NCBI GenBank assembly: GCA_937929945.1
Contig: CALFUK010000074.1
Location: forward strand, 1-53,274
DNA length: 53,274 nt
Reading direction: 5' to 3'
Source: an uncultured Saprospiraceae bacterium
GTDB taxonomy: Bacteria; Bacteroidota; Bacteroidia; Chitinophagales; Saprospiraceae
Part shown: positions 45,831-53,274 of the stretch, in pieces
Numbering within the stretch: the first letter of the stretch is position 1
How the letters are laid out: every line of letters starts with the position of its first letter
Notes under the pieces: generated by a model
The model's database searches: none
What the model was told of the DNA's origin: nothing
Seen by the model: only the letters and a program-made list of their open reading frames with translations
Translations under genes and position numbers: made by a program

Positions 45831-46673
45831 ATGATACCAAGTAAATTTCAATATAAAAGAGCTGAGTCAGTCAGTGATGCACTTAGTATGATGTCCGACG
45901 ATGCTAAACTATTGGCTGGTGGTCATAGCTTATTACCAGCTATGAAACTCAGACTGAATCAACCTGATACCTTAATCGATATCTCCAGAATAGAAGAGTT
46001 GAAAAGCATCAAGGATGAGGGGGATCATATAGTCATCGGTGCTGCGGCAACTCACCATGACATAGCCCATTCTAATCTGGTGAAAGGAGCATGCTCTATG
46101 ATTGCATCAGGCGCTGGGCAGATCGGAGACATACAAGTCCGTAATGCTGGCACCATTGGAGGTAGCTTAGCGCACGCTGATCCTGCAGCTGATTGGCCCG
46201 CACTGGTCATCGCGGCTGAAGCGACAATCAGAGTGCAAGGGCAGGGTGGGCCGCGAGATATTCCTGCAGCGTCCTTTTTTACTGGATTTTATGAGACTGC
46301 CTTGGCGGATGATGAAATCATCACGGAGATACACATACCAAAGCTGCCTGCAGGGTCTTCTTCGACCTATGTCAAATTCGTCCAGCCAGCATCTCGATTC
46401 GCGATTGTGGGATGTGCAGTCGTCAAGAATGCTGCAGAAGGTGAAGTAGGTAATATAAAAGTAGCGGTCACTGGTGTATCGGAAATGGCTTATAGAGCGC
46501 ACGGTGTCGAGGATGAGCTAATGGGGCAAGTCGTATCTGATGAGTCGATAGATAGAGCTGCTGCAAGAGCCACTGACCATGTAGATGTCTTAAGCGACCA
46601 CTACGCATCAGAAAAATACAGAAAACACATTGCCCAGGTATATGTAAGGAAAGCACTGGAAACTCTGAAATAA
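45831..46673 (+). CDS. FAD-binding medium subunit, CoxM-like
   Basis: A 280-aa protein with both FAD-binding motifs of the family, AGGHSLLPAMKLR (32-44) and TIGGSLAHADPAADWP (about 108-123), followed by the CO dehydrogenase flavoprotein C-terminal domain (KFVQPASRFAIVG). It transfers electrons from the iron-sulfur clusters of the CoxS part to an acceptor. It is the last gene of the three-gene operon; no coxD/coxE/coxF maturation genes follow in this window. Confidence 0.9.
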   Translation: MIPSKFQYKRAESVSDALSMMSDDAKLLAGGHSLLPAMKLRLNQPDTLIDISRIEELKSIKDEGDHIVIGAAATHHDIAHSNLVKGACSMIASGAGQIGDIQVRNAGTIGGSLAHADPAADWPALVIAAEATIRVQGQGGPRDIPAASFFTGFYETALADDEIITEIHIPKLPAGSSSTYVKFVQPASRFAIVGCAVVKNAAEGEVGNIKVAVTGVSEMAYRAHGVEDELMGQVVSDESIDRAAARATDHVDVLSDHYASEKYRKHIAQVYVRKALETLK

Positions 46674-46686
46674 GCGTAAAGGCTTA

Positions 46687-47214
46687 TTATGTACGAGCAG
46701 CCAAGGACTCTAAGTCCTCCCAAACATATCTCAAACATCGACATGCTGATCCGTCTGGCATGGTGTGCATATCAGTACCACTGTTTTTCCCTTGCATTCT
46801 TTCGTAAAATTCGATAGCGCTCTTGTTAGAATCCAGTACCCATAGATAGTAAGGACGCTTAGAGTCTTGATCGATTAGCCATTGGGCGGACTTAGCCATT
46901 AATCTTCTACCTACACCTCGACCGTGATACGCTTCATTGACATGAAGATTGTCGAGGTAGCTTCCTTGTTCATCATAATCCAAAAAACTGTAAGCGAACC
47001 CCACTAATTTTTCATTTTGACGAGCTGTAATCAGGCATCTTCCTGCTTGTTCTTTTGCCAGTCTCTGCGACCAAGCTAAACGTCGTTCTTCGTGGACTTC
47101 TTGGTCAAGGTAGTCCTCTCTTAGCGCGCCTCTGTAGTACTTTTGCCAATTCTCAGCGTGTAGCTGAGCTATTGATGCTACATCTTTAGAAGAGCCAAAA
47201 TTATAGTGAATCAT
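46687..47214 (-). CDS. GNAT-family N-acetyltransferase
   Basis: A 175-aa protein with the GNAT fold: N-terminal SIAQLHAENWQKYYRG, strand LVGFAYSFLD, acetyl-CoA loop LHVNEAYHGRGVGRRLM (about 91-107, Q/RxxGxG/A type) and C-terminal NKSAIEFYERMQG. The acceptor substrate is unknown. It is transcribed alone, and its stop is 13 nt past that of the convergent CoxM-like gene. Confidence 0.87.
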   Translation of the reverse strand: MIHYNFGSSKDVASIAQLHAENWQKYYRGALREDYLDQEVHEERRLAWSQRLAKEQAGRCLITARQNEKLVGFAYSFLDYDEQGSYLDNLHVNEAYHGRGVGRRLMAKSAQWLIDQDSKRPYYLWVLDSNKSAIEFYERMQGKNSGTDMHTMPDGSACRCLRYVWEDLESLAART

Positions 47215-47358
47215 GAGCTAATTTTGAAAAATTCCATTTTAACAGCTTGTTATCATCCTTAGTTAATAAATGATTAATTCACTGTTTCGAGGATTTGCAG
47301 AGGGCTTTATGGTGGTTTTATAAGTGTATTTGATAATACATGTTTAAAAATTAAAATT

Positions 47359-47754
47359 ATGAAAAATAGAATATTAGCAATAGGAGTCTTTGTATTTTTT
47401 CTCACATCTCTCGGCTCAGCACAAATTTGTCCTCCGCAAAATACAGGGCGATATGTCACACCAGCATTTGCAAATTATGGATCATCAAGTCTATCTGGTG
47501 CTTCCTACGATATAAGAGTTTTATCCTACTCGTTTTCAGATGTAATGAATCGAGGTTACAGGACTGGAAATTTGACAAGGAATGAAGTCTGGAAATTAGA
47601 AAATGATTTTGATCGACTCATCAGAGAGATGCGATTTGCATATGCTGATAATAGGGTGTCTTTTCACGAAAGGACTATTATCGATAGATATACCAGAAGA
47701 CTCCAGAGAAATATAGAATCTGAGTGGTTTGATAGAGACAAGCGCTTAGGCTAA
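47359..47754 (+). CDS. Small exported hypothetical protein
   Basis: A 131-aa protein with a signal peptide (MKNRILAIGVFVFFLTSLGSAQ). The mature part has a short Gly/Ser-rich region, then a helical part rich in R, D and aromatic residues (VWKLENDFDRLIREMRFAYADNRV is split here as helix and turn; EF-hand-like D/N positions are visible but not convincing). I do not recognise the family. A TGTATTTG box about 30 nt upstream is a near match to a -7 element, and a terminator follows, so this is a single-gene unit. Confidence 0.75.
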   Translation: MKNRILAIGVFVFFLTSLGSAQICPPQNTGRYVTPAFANYGSSSLSGASYDIRVLSYSFSDVMNRGYRTGNLTRNEVWKLENDFDRLIREMRFAYADNRVSFHERTIIDRYTRRLQRNIESEWFDRDKRLG

Positions 47755-47820
47755 GAAGTATTGGGTGACTCCGAAGTCTTGCAGAACTTATCTGCACGTT
47801 CATTTCGGGATTAATTGGTG

Positions 47821-47854
47821 GCGCCTTGGGATGGTTATCTCAGGGCGCTTTTTT
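47821..47854 (+). terminator. Rho-independent terminator after the small exported protein gene
   Basis: A G/C-rich stem GCGCC.../...GGGCGC (with wobble pairs and a short loop) is followed by six T residues, about 67 nt after the stop at 47754. Confidence 0.8.
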
Positions 47855-47945
47855 GCGTATATAGATGTAATTTCTACTATAGGAAGATTCTGAGTTCTCC
47901 CTGGTAGAGGTGACGCGCTTACGTAAATTTCAGTGTTATTATTTC

Positions 47946-48263
47946 TTAAGATAGGGTAGAATCAAACACCTTCACTTCTTTCCATAAATGCTTATTCGTC
48001 TCAATGAAATCCATATGCACTGGGTCAGTAGATTGATAGGTCTCATGTGCCTCCAAATTATCAAAGAACGAGGTGATCGAATAGTCATAGGACTGATCTA
48101 CTACTCCTCTTTTGGGTATGTCTAAAGGCTTTCCCCAGTGATATGCACTGGTGCAGACGGAAGTGCCAAGCTTTCTAAGGCTATCTTCAAAGTTTAATCT
48201 TTCTGTTTCTGATGTGCCTTCTTTTAGCCAAAAGAAAACGATGTGGGCAAATTTCTCATTCAT
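47946..48263 (-). CDS. Dabb (stress-responsive A/B barrel) domain protein
   Basis: Starting at the ATG at 48263 (the TTG at 48266 is less likely), a 105-aa protein matching the Dabb ferredoxin-like family: FAHIVFFWLKEGTSETERLNF at the start, then SYDYSITSFFDNLEAHETYQS and HMDFIE. Members are small dimers, some binding ligands, many of unknown role. Its start codon shares one nucleotide with the stop of the zinc-ribbon gene (TGATG), so the two are translationally coupled. Confidence 0.85.
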   Translation of the reverse strand: MNEKFAHIVFFWLKEGTSETERLNFEDSLRKLGTSVCTSAYHWGKPLDIPKRGVVDQSYDYSITSFFDNLEAHETYQSTDPVHMDFIETNKHLWKEVKVFDSTLS

Positions 48264-48622
48264 CAATCGACGTATTTTTTTCTTTGTACTATGGCAAATT
48301 TGTCGTTATCAAGCTTCATAATTCCCTGGTCGTAGCAGAAGTGATAGACATTACCTGATTTTGTGATGTATTCATTTGTGTAGTAACTGAATCTGAACCC
48401 TTGGCTGTCTAGTTCCTCTTTGGATATTTTAGTCTTGCCATTAGGATTGAGTGAGGCTAATATTCTTCTATTTTTTCGAAGGATATTATTTATGTTTCTC
48501 ATGAAATTAGTGCTGTCGCTGTTCAGCCGATTATTGTACGAAGAGCGACATTGATCGGAGCAAAATTTCTTGTCCATTCGACCTTGTATACTATCGCCGC
48601 ATTCAAGACACTTTTTACTCAT
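48263..48622 (-). CDS. Small zinc-ribbon protein
   Basis: A 119-aa protein with an N-terminal treble-clef/zinc-ribbon motif CLECGDSIQGRMDKKFCSDQC (C5, C8, C21, C25) and a helical, basic remainder. Proteins of this form occur throughout Bacteroidota without known function; a nucleic-acid-binding role is plausible. It is the first gene of a two-gene unit with the Dabb protein, and its coding sequence looks A/T-rich. Confidence 0.78.
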   Translation of the reverse strand: MSKKCLECGDSIQGRMDKKFCSDQCRSSYNNRLNSDSTNFMRNINNILRKNRRILASLNPNGKTKISKEELDSQGFRFSYYTNEYITKSGNVYHFCYDQGIMKLDNDKFAIVQRKKYVD

Positions 48623-49069
48623 GACACGAATCTTTAATGTAGTTTAATTGAACTGAAAGTTACGATTCGTTTCTTATATAGGCTGTATAATTTAAATATT
48701 TTCGATTACACGTTTTTTAATTAGTAGTATTCTAATAAAATGTCCAAATATTAATACATGACATCTAATATGCGTCATATTATCATATTTTATCTATGAG
48801 TTAAATTGTATGAAAACAAGATCATATTAATTGTGATCATTAAGTATAATGTATTGAATTACAGTGTAATAAGCATTAAAAATATATCTATGTTTAAAAT
48901 ACCATATGCCTAACTAACAGTGTAGCTCATAAAAGAGCGATTTTTACACATTATGCAGAATCCCAGCTTTTTATGAGCTTTTCGAGTCATCTTATTCGAA
49001 TTCTTTTTGCTCTAAAATTTCGTCTCTGCACTATTATACCTATAACCGATATAAACACTGAAGGTGATA
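48623..49069. other. A/T-rich divergent intergenic region (447 nt) with inverted repeats
   Basis: No gene is visible. The stretch separates the zinc-ribbon gene (-) from the SprB-like gene (+). It holds an imperfect 19-bp palindrome GATCA...TGATC (48820-48838), and an 11-bp perfect inverted repeat AGCTCATAAAA/TTTTATGAGCT with arms at 48924-48934 and 48969-48979. These may be operators, or the second may be an RNA hairpin in the leader. No complete TAnnTTTG box is seen. Confidence 0.5.
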
Positions 49070-52000
49070 ATGATCCGAGATGAATTAAAATTTTTGAGCC
49101 ACTTGCCTGATCGTTTGGACTATATCCTGCGATCTATGATGGCCTTCGTATTGTTATTCTTTTCATATTCATTTCTGATTGCTCAGGATTGTGACGCACC
49201 ACCCGTGGGTTATGGACTCATCGAAGGTACTTCTCAATACGTCATTATAAATCCTGATCCAATTAATCCAATGGATGTGATCACATGCAACATGCAGTTC
49301 ATGGGAAATCCATTCACTCCGAGCCCAGGCGGATCAGCTTATGATCCTGGCACGATGCGATTTTATGTTTTTGATGGACCTGATTTATACTATATCGATG
49401 TCAACGCTCCTTGCAATGGCGATAATGTTACCCTTGTAGGCAATACCACGATACCTTCACCTGTATCAGGAGCAGAACTTCAGTTCGCTAATGGTATGGC
49501 CGTCTTGTGGGTTTTAGATACAGGCTTTCCAGGCACCCTGTATTCCATAGACCCATTGACAGGAATGATTCTGACTTCAGTAGATCTCAATGGAACGATT
49601 ACAAATTTAGATGGGATTGCAATAGATCCTAATTCTGATCCTAATGATCCCAATCTCATATTTTATGGAGTTGATGACGACAGTAAAGTAGTTTACAATA
49701 TTGAACCATCCACTGGTTTAACGAATTTCTGTTACTTTCTTGCGCCATTAGCTGGACCACCCATTAACGCATCGAGTTTTTCCTTTGGTCCAGATGGTTC
49801 TGTATACTTCGAGTCAGATGAAGGAGGACAGATGGATACGATATATAGAATCACTCCACCGAGCATATGCGACGCCTCACAGCAAATGCCAGTGGCTGTA
49901 GCAGCATTTGAAAATGTACCAGGTAATATCTCGAGTATCGCCCTTAATTCTACTGAGTGCCTGCAGCAATGTCCAGAAATAGAATGTGATGTCACTGAAG
50001 TCAGTCCGACGTCATGCTTCGATACTAATGATGGTTCAGCTGACGCGAATGTCATTGGCGGAGAGGCGCCCTATACCTATATCTGGGACAATAATGAAAC
50101 CACAAAGATAGCTACGATGCTTTCTCCAGGTCTTCATACTGTCACAGTTACCGATGCGAATAATTGTGAGGTAGTCTGTGATGTAACTATTACAAATCCA
50201 GAGCTTTTGTCCTGTTCAGTTGTTTTGATAAGTGATATCCTGTGCAATGGAGACAACAATGGTTCGGCTACTGTCGAGGTAGAAGGAGGCACCCCTGGAT
50301 TTACATTTGCATGGAGCAATGGAGAATCTACAATCACAGCGAATAATCTCTTGCCAGGCGTGAATGCAGTAACAGTCACTGATGCGAATATGTGTCAGAC
50401 CAGATGTGAGATTACTATAAGCCAACCCGCTCTGCTGACTTGTTCGGTTACAGCTGGAGATGATGTTTCTTGTTTTGGGGATAGTGATGGATCAGCTACG
50501 GCAGTTCCGAACGGAGGTACAGCGCCGTATACATATGCTTGGGGCAATGGCGAAACCAGCCAAACAGCTGTCATGCTTTCAGCTGGTGTCACTCCAGTGA
50601 CTGTGACAGATGCTAATATGTGCCAAACAGTCTGTAGCGCAGCAATAAACCAGCCTACTGAGTTGACATGTACCGTCAATATCCTTAATAATGTACCCTG
50701 TGCTGGTGACCTGACCGGATCAGCAGAAGCTAATCCTACGGGCGGGACGCCTGCCTATGGCTACTTATGGGATAATGGAGAAACAACTAAAATAGCAACA
50801 ATGCTGGATGCTGGGCCTCATACGGTCACAGTGACAGACATTAATATGTGTACCACGACTTGTATGGTTACCATATTAGAGACGACTACGTTGACTTGTG
50901 AAATAACTTTAGAAAATAATGTTAGCTGTAATGGCTTTGCTGATGGCTCAGCTACAATCGTCCCAATGGGAGGAGCACCTGGCTATACCTTTTTATGGTC
51001 AAATGGGCAGACTACCGCGACCGCCACGGGGCTTGTCGCTGGAGACTATTCGGCTACAGTAACAGATGTAAACAATTGTACTACCGTATGTGCAATATCT
51101 ATCTCTGAACCTGATCAACTAACAATTGTGGTCAATGCCCTTGAATCGGTCAGTTGCAATGGATTTAGTGATGGATCAGTCGAGGCGATCGTCAATGGAG
51201 GTACGTTCCCATATACCTATCTCTGGGATGATGGGCAGACTACTGCGGTAGCAACTAATTTGGATGCGGGCGAATCAATGGTTACAGTCACTGATGCCAA
51301 TGATTGCGCCATAATTGGTACTATCACAGTAGTAGAACCACCAGAGCTAAGCTGCCAAGTAGCCTTAGAAAATAACATTGCTTGTAATGGTGATAATGAT
51401 GGATCTGCTACAGTAATTACTGCAGGAGGCACACCAGGATATACCTTCTTATGGGATGACGGGCAGACCACTGTGACCGCTACGGGATTAGATCCAGGTG
51501 AAACTTTTGTGACAGTGACTGATGCGAATGGCTGTGTGACATCATGCAGTATAACTATCATCGAACCCGAAGTACTCGCTTGTAATGTCAATGTGATCAA
51601 TAATGTACTCTGTACAGGAGAATTCAATGGTTCTGCTGAAGCTGTACCAAATGGAGGCACAGGACCATTTACCTATCTTTGGGATAATGGAGAAATAGGT
51701 GCTGTAGCGACCATGTTAGGTGCAGGACCTCATACAGTGACGGTTACAGACGTTAACGATTGTACCACCACATGCATGACGACCATCCTGGAGACATCTG
51801 ACTTACTTTGCTCCATTAGTGTGGATGAAAATGTTAGTTGCAATGGATTTAGTGATGGTTCTGCTACGATAGCTCCGACTGGAGGATTGCCTGGCTATAC
51901 TTTCTTATGGTCTGATGGGCAGACGACAGCTACAGCTACAGGACTTGCAGCAGGAGACTATACAGCTACAGTCACTGATGCAAATAATTGTACCACGACA

Positions 52001-53274
52001 TGTAGCGTGACAATCATGGAGCCTGACGAATTGAATTGTAATATTAATGTAATAGAAGAACTGGATTGTTTTGGCGATATGGATGCCATTGCTCAGGTAT
52101 TTCCTTCAGGGGGTACACCAGGATTTACTTATACTTGGTCAGCTGGTGACGCGATGATGACTGGTTCAGGTTCGACAGCTTCAGGCTTAGGATTCGGAGA
52201 AGTCTTCGTAACAATCACAGATACAAATAATTGTGAATCTGTGTGTTCTGTGATGATTGATCAGCCCGAACCTATCTCGTGTATGATATCACAGACATCT
52301 TTCATTCTTTGTAATGGTGATCTGACGGGAGAGATTGAAGCAGCAGGTGCAGGAGGTAGAGGAGTCTACGAATATAGCATAGACGGCATAGCATTTCAAG
52401 ATAGCGGAGTCTTTAGTGGCTTAGCAGCAGGATCATATACCATTACGATAAGAGAACCAGACAATACAGTCTGTATGTCTACCTGTGCAATTACGATAAC
52501 AGAACCTCCACTATTAAGTTGTTCAGTCGTCGCAACTGACGAGACTGATTGTGGTGCGGCTGATGGAACGATCACGGCAAGTGCTACTGGTGGCACAGGG
52601 CCTTACACCTTTTCAGGTGCAAGCCTCACGACTAATATGACGGGTCAATTCACAGGATTGACATCAGGAAGTTATACAGTTACGATTACTGATGCTAACG
52701 GATGCGTTGTAGACTGCTCAGAAGTAGTTATTTTCACTCCGACAGCACCCACATGTACGCTTGTCGAAACGAACTCAATACTTTGTAATGGTGATCTAAC
52801 GGGAGAAATAACGGCCACTGGTGCTGACGGTTCTGGCAATTATGAATTCAGTATTGATGGTACTATATTCCAACCAAGTGGTGTCTTTAGTGGTCTCGGT
52901 GCAGGACCATACGCAGTGACAGTCAGAGATCCTGATAACACTGCTTGCATATCTGTTTGTACAGTCACAATCACAGAGCCTGACGCATTAGAATGTACGG
53001 CGGTGGCTACTGATGAATCAGACTGCGGGGCTATGGATGGCACGATCACGGCGACAGCCACTGGAGGAGTTGGACCCTACTCATATTCTGGTAATGGATT
53101 AGAAACAAATGCGACTGGTATCTTTACAGGACTGGTAGCTGGTGCATACACGGTCATCATAACAGATGCGAATGATTGTACTGTAGAATGCAGTGAAGTC
53201 GTCATAGCAGCACCATTGGCACCGACATGCACAGTCAGCCAAACGGCAGAAATATTATGTTTTGGAGATTTGAC
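49070..53274 (+). CDS. Giant SprB-like repeat surface protein (3' end cut by window)
   Basis: The frame is open from the ATG at 49070 to the window edge (1401 codons, no stop). An N-terminal extension is followed by the signal-peptide core MMAFVLLFFSYSFLIAQ (about 23-39). Residues about 40-300 form a beta-propeller-like domain with repeated FYVFDGPDLYYID and LYSIDPLTG strands. From residue 305 come nine 76-aa SprB repeats (VSCNGxxDGSATxxxxGG, YTYLWDNGQTT, TVTVTDANxC), one 81-aa repeat and then two complete 158-aa composite units plus the start of a third. SprB is the gliding-motility surface adhesin of Flavobacterium, and such proteins leave the cell by T9SS; the sorting domain, if any, is beyond the window. 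The Cys in each unit suggest disulfides. Confidence 0.9.
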   Translation, partial: MIRDELKFLSHLPDRLDYILRSMMAFVLLFFSYSFLIAQDCDAPPVGYGLIEGTSQYVIINPDPINPMDVITCNMQFMGNPFTPSPGGSAYDPGTMRFYVFDGPDLYYIDVNAPCNGDNVTLVGNTTIPSPVSGAELQFANGMAVLWVLDTGFPGTLYSIDPLTGMILTSVDLNGTITNLDGIAIDPNSDPNDPNLIFYGVDDDSKVVYNIEPSTGLTNFCYFLAPLAGPPINASSFSFGPDGSVYFESDEGGQMDTIYRITPPSICDASQQMPVAVAAFENVPGNISSIALNSTECLQQCPEIECDVTEVSPTSCFDTNDGSADANVIGGEAPYTYIWDNNETTKIATMLSPGLHTVTVTDANNCEVVCDVTITNPELLSCSVVLISDILCNGDNNGSATVEVEGGTPGFTFAWSNGESTITANNLLPGVNAVTVTDANMCQTRCEITISQPALLTCSVTAGDDVSCFGDSDGSATAVPNGGTAPYTYAWGNGETSQTAVMLSAGVTPVTVTDANMCQTVCSAAINQPTELTCTVNILNNVPCAGDLTGSAEANPTGGTPAYGYLWDNGETTKIATMLDAGPHTVTVTDINMCTTTCMVTILETTTLTCEITLENNVSCNGFADGSATIVPMGGAPGYTFLWSNGQTTATATGLVAGDYSATVTDVNNCTTVCAISISEPDQLTIVVNALESVSCNGFSDGSVEAIVNGGTFPYTYLWDDGQTTAVATNLDAGESMVTVTDANDCAIIGTITVVEPPELSCQVALENNIACNGDNDGSATVITAGGTPGYTFLWDDGQTTVTATGLDPGETFVTVTDANGCVTSCSITIIEPEVLACNVNVINNVLCTGEFNGSAEAVPNGGTGPFTYLWDNGEIGAVATMLGAGPHTVTVTDVNDCTTTCMTTILETSDLLCSISVDENVSCNGFSDGSATIAPTGGLPGYTFLWSDGQTTATATGLAAGDYTATVTDANNCTTTCSVTIMEPDELNCNINVIEELDCFGDMDAIAQVFPSGGTPGFTYTWSAGDAMMTGSGSTASGLGFGEVFVTITDTNNCESVCSVMIDQPEPISCMISQTSFILCNGDLTGEIEAAGAGGRGVYEYSIDGIAFQDSGVFSGLAAGSYTITIREPDNTVCMSTCAITITEPPLLSCSVVATDETDCGAADGTITASATGGTGPYTFSGASLTTNMTGQFTGLTSGSYTVTITDANGCVVDCSEVVIFTPTAPTCTLVETNSILCNGDLTGEITATGADGSGNYEFSIDGTIFQPSGVFSGLGAGPYAVTVRDPDNTACISVCTVTITEPDALECTAVATDESDCGAMDGTITATATGGVGPYSYSGNGLETNATGIFTGLVAGAYTVIITDANDCTVECSEVVIAAPLAPTCTVSQTAEILCFGDL
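49982..52033 (+). repeat. Nine SprB-type repeats of exactly 228 bp
   Basis: Nine in-frame units of 76 codons with no length change: starts at 49982, then every 228 bp. Conserved positions are the C near residue 2, C at 12, DGSA at 17-20, GG at 26-27, W at 35, TVTD at 55-58 and C at 62 and 66 (the sixth unit lacks the first and last C). A variant 81-codon unit follows at 52034-52276. Confidence 0.93.
52280..53274 (+). repeat. Composite 474-bp repeat, two full copies and a truncated third
   Basis: Copies start at the conserved Cys codons 52280, 52754 and 53228, exactly 474 bp (158 codons) apart. Each joins a unit with LCNGDLTGEI...YEFSIDG...SGVFSGL to a unit with TDxxDCGAxDGTITA...GPY. The third copy is cut by the window edge. 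Confidence 0.92.

Noticed and set aside
49732-53061. Minus-strand frames of 66-147 aa at the window end
   Set aside because: They are antisense to the SprB-like array, repeat with the same 228- and 474-bp periods and have no independent support.

Overview
The window comes from a chromosome of a Bacteroidota member, most likely Saprospirales-like. The supporting signs are: three proteins ending in a type IX secretion (T9SS) type A C-terminal sorting domain; a SprB-like giant repeat protein; an OMP_b-brl-type TonB-linked barrel; DUF2911 and PUR-type DUF3276 proteins; TAnnTTTG-like promoter boxes; and A/T-rich translation starts. No rRNA, tRNA, transposase, phage gene or CRISPR array was recognised. 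The taxonomic call is inference from gene content.

Layout. 1-2060 (-): 5' part of an outer-membrane beta-barrel receptor, cut by the window edge. 2191-4175 (-): a ClpP/SDH_sah-type serine protease with a 70-aa partner, then an exported protein with an endosialidase-chaperone (S74) domain. 4488-5006 (+): DUF2911 lipid-free exported protein. 5093-7706 (-): tight operon of arginine deiminase, acyl-CoA thioesterase and BrkB-family membrane protein. 7877-13366 (+): six-gene operon with a coiled-coil protein, a two-TM protein, a PspA/ESCRT-III-like protein with a TM hairpin, a solute-binding protein fused to an OmpA peptidoglycan-binding domain, an ABC permease and an ATPase. 13397-18990 (-): PUR-type nucleic-acid-binding protein, ABC exporter with a degenerate Walker B, ComEA-like HhH protein and ComEC. 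19134-21813 (+): OmpA-like protein and a membrane-anchored coiled-coil/triple-HhH protein.

22101-39603 (+): two giant, tandem, paralogous cell-surface proteins (3021 and 2716 aa). They share an N-terminal Cys-rich module and a C-terminal cassette (carboxypeptidase-regulatory-like, dockerin-like, cohesin-like, T9SS signal). The first carries 19 tandem copies of an about 87-aa Cys-rich, calcium-loop-like unit; the second has one degenerate copy at the matching place and four DUF7507/DUF11-like domains instead. 39704-42167 (+): Nudix hydrolase and another T9SS-exported repeat protein. 42430-46673 (+): molybdenum hydroxylase operon in which CoxG and the [2Fe-2S] CoxS subunit are fused, followed by form II CoxL and CoxM. 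46687-48622: GNAT acetyltransferase, a small exported protein, a Dabb-domain protein and a zinc-ribbon protein. 49070 to the end (+): a giant SprB-like protein, open at the window edge.

The strongest candidates for a less-described system are the PspA-like/ABC/OmpA operon (a plausible envelope-maintenance machine spanning inner membrane, periplasm and peptidoglycan) and the pair of giant dockerin/cohesin/T9SS surface proteins, whose repeat array grew by duplication of a 3-unit, 798-bp block.
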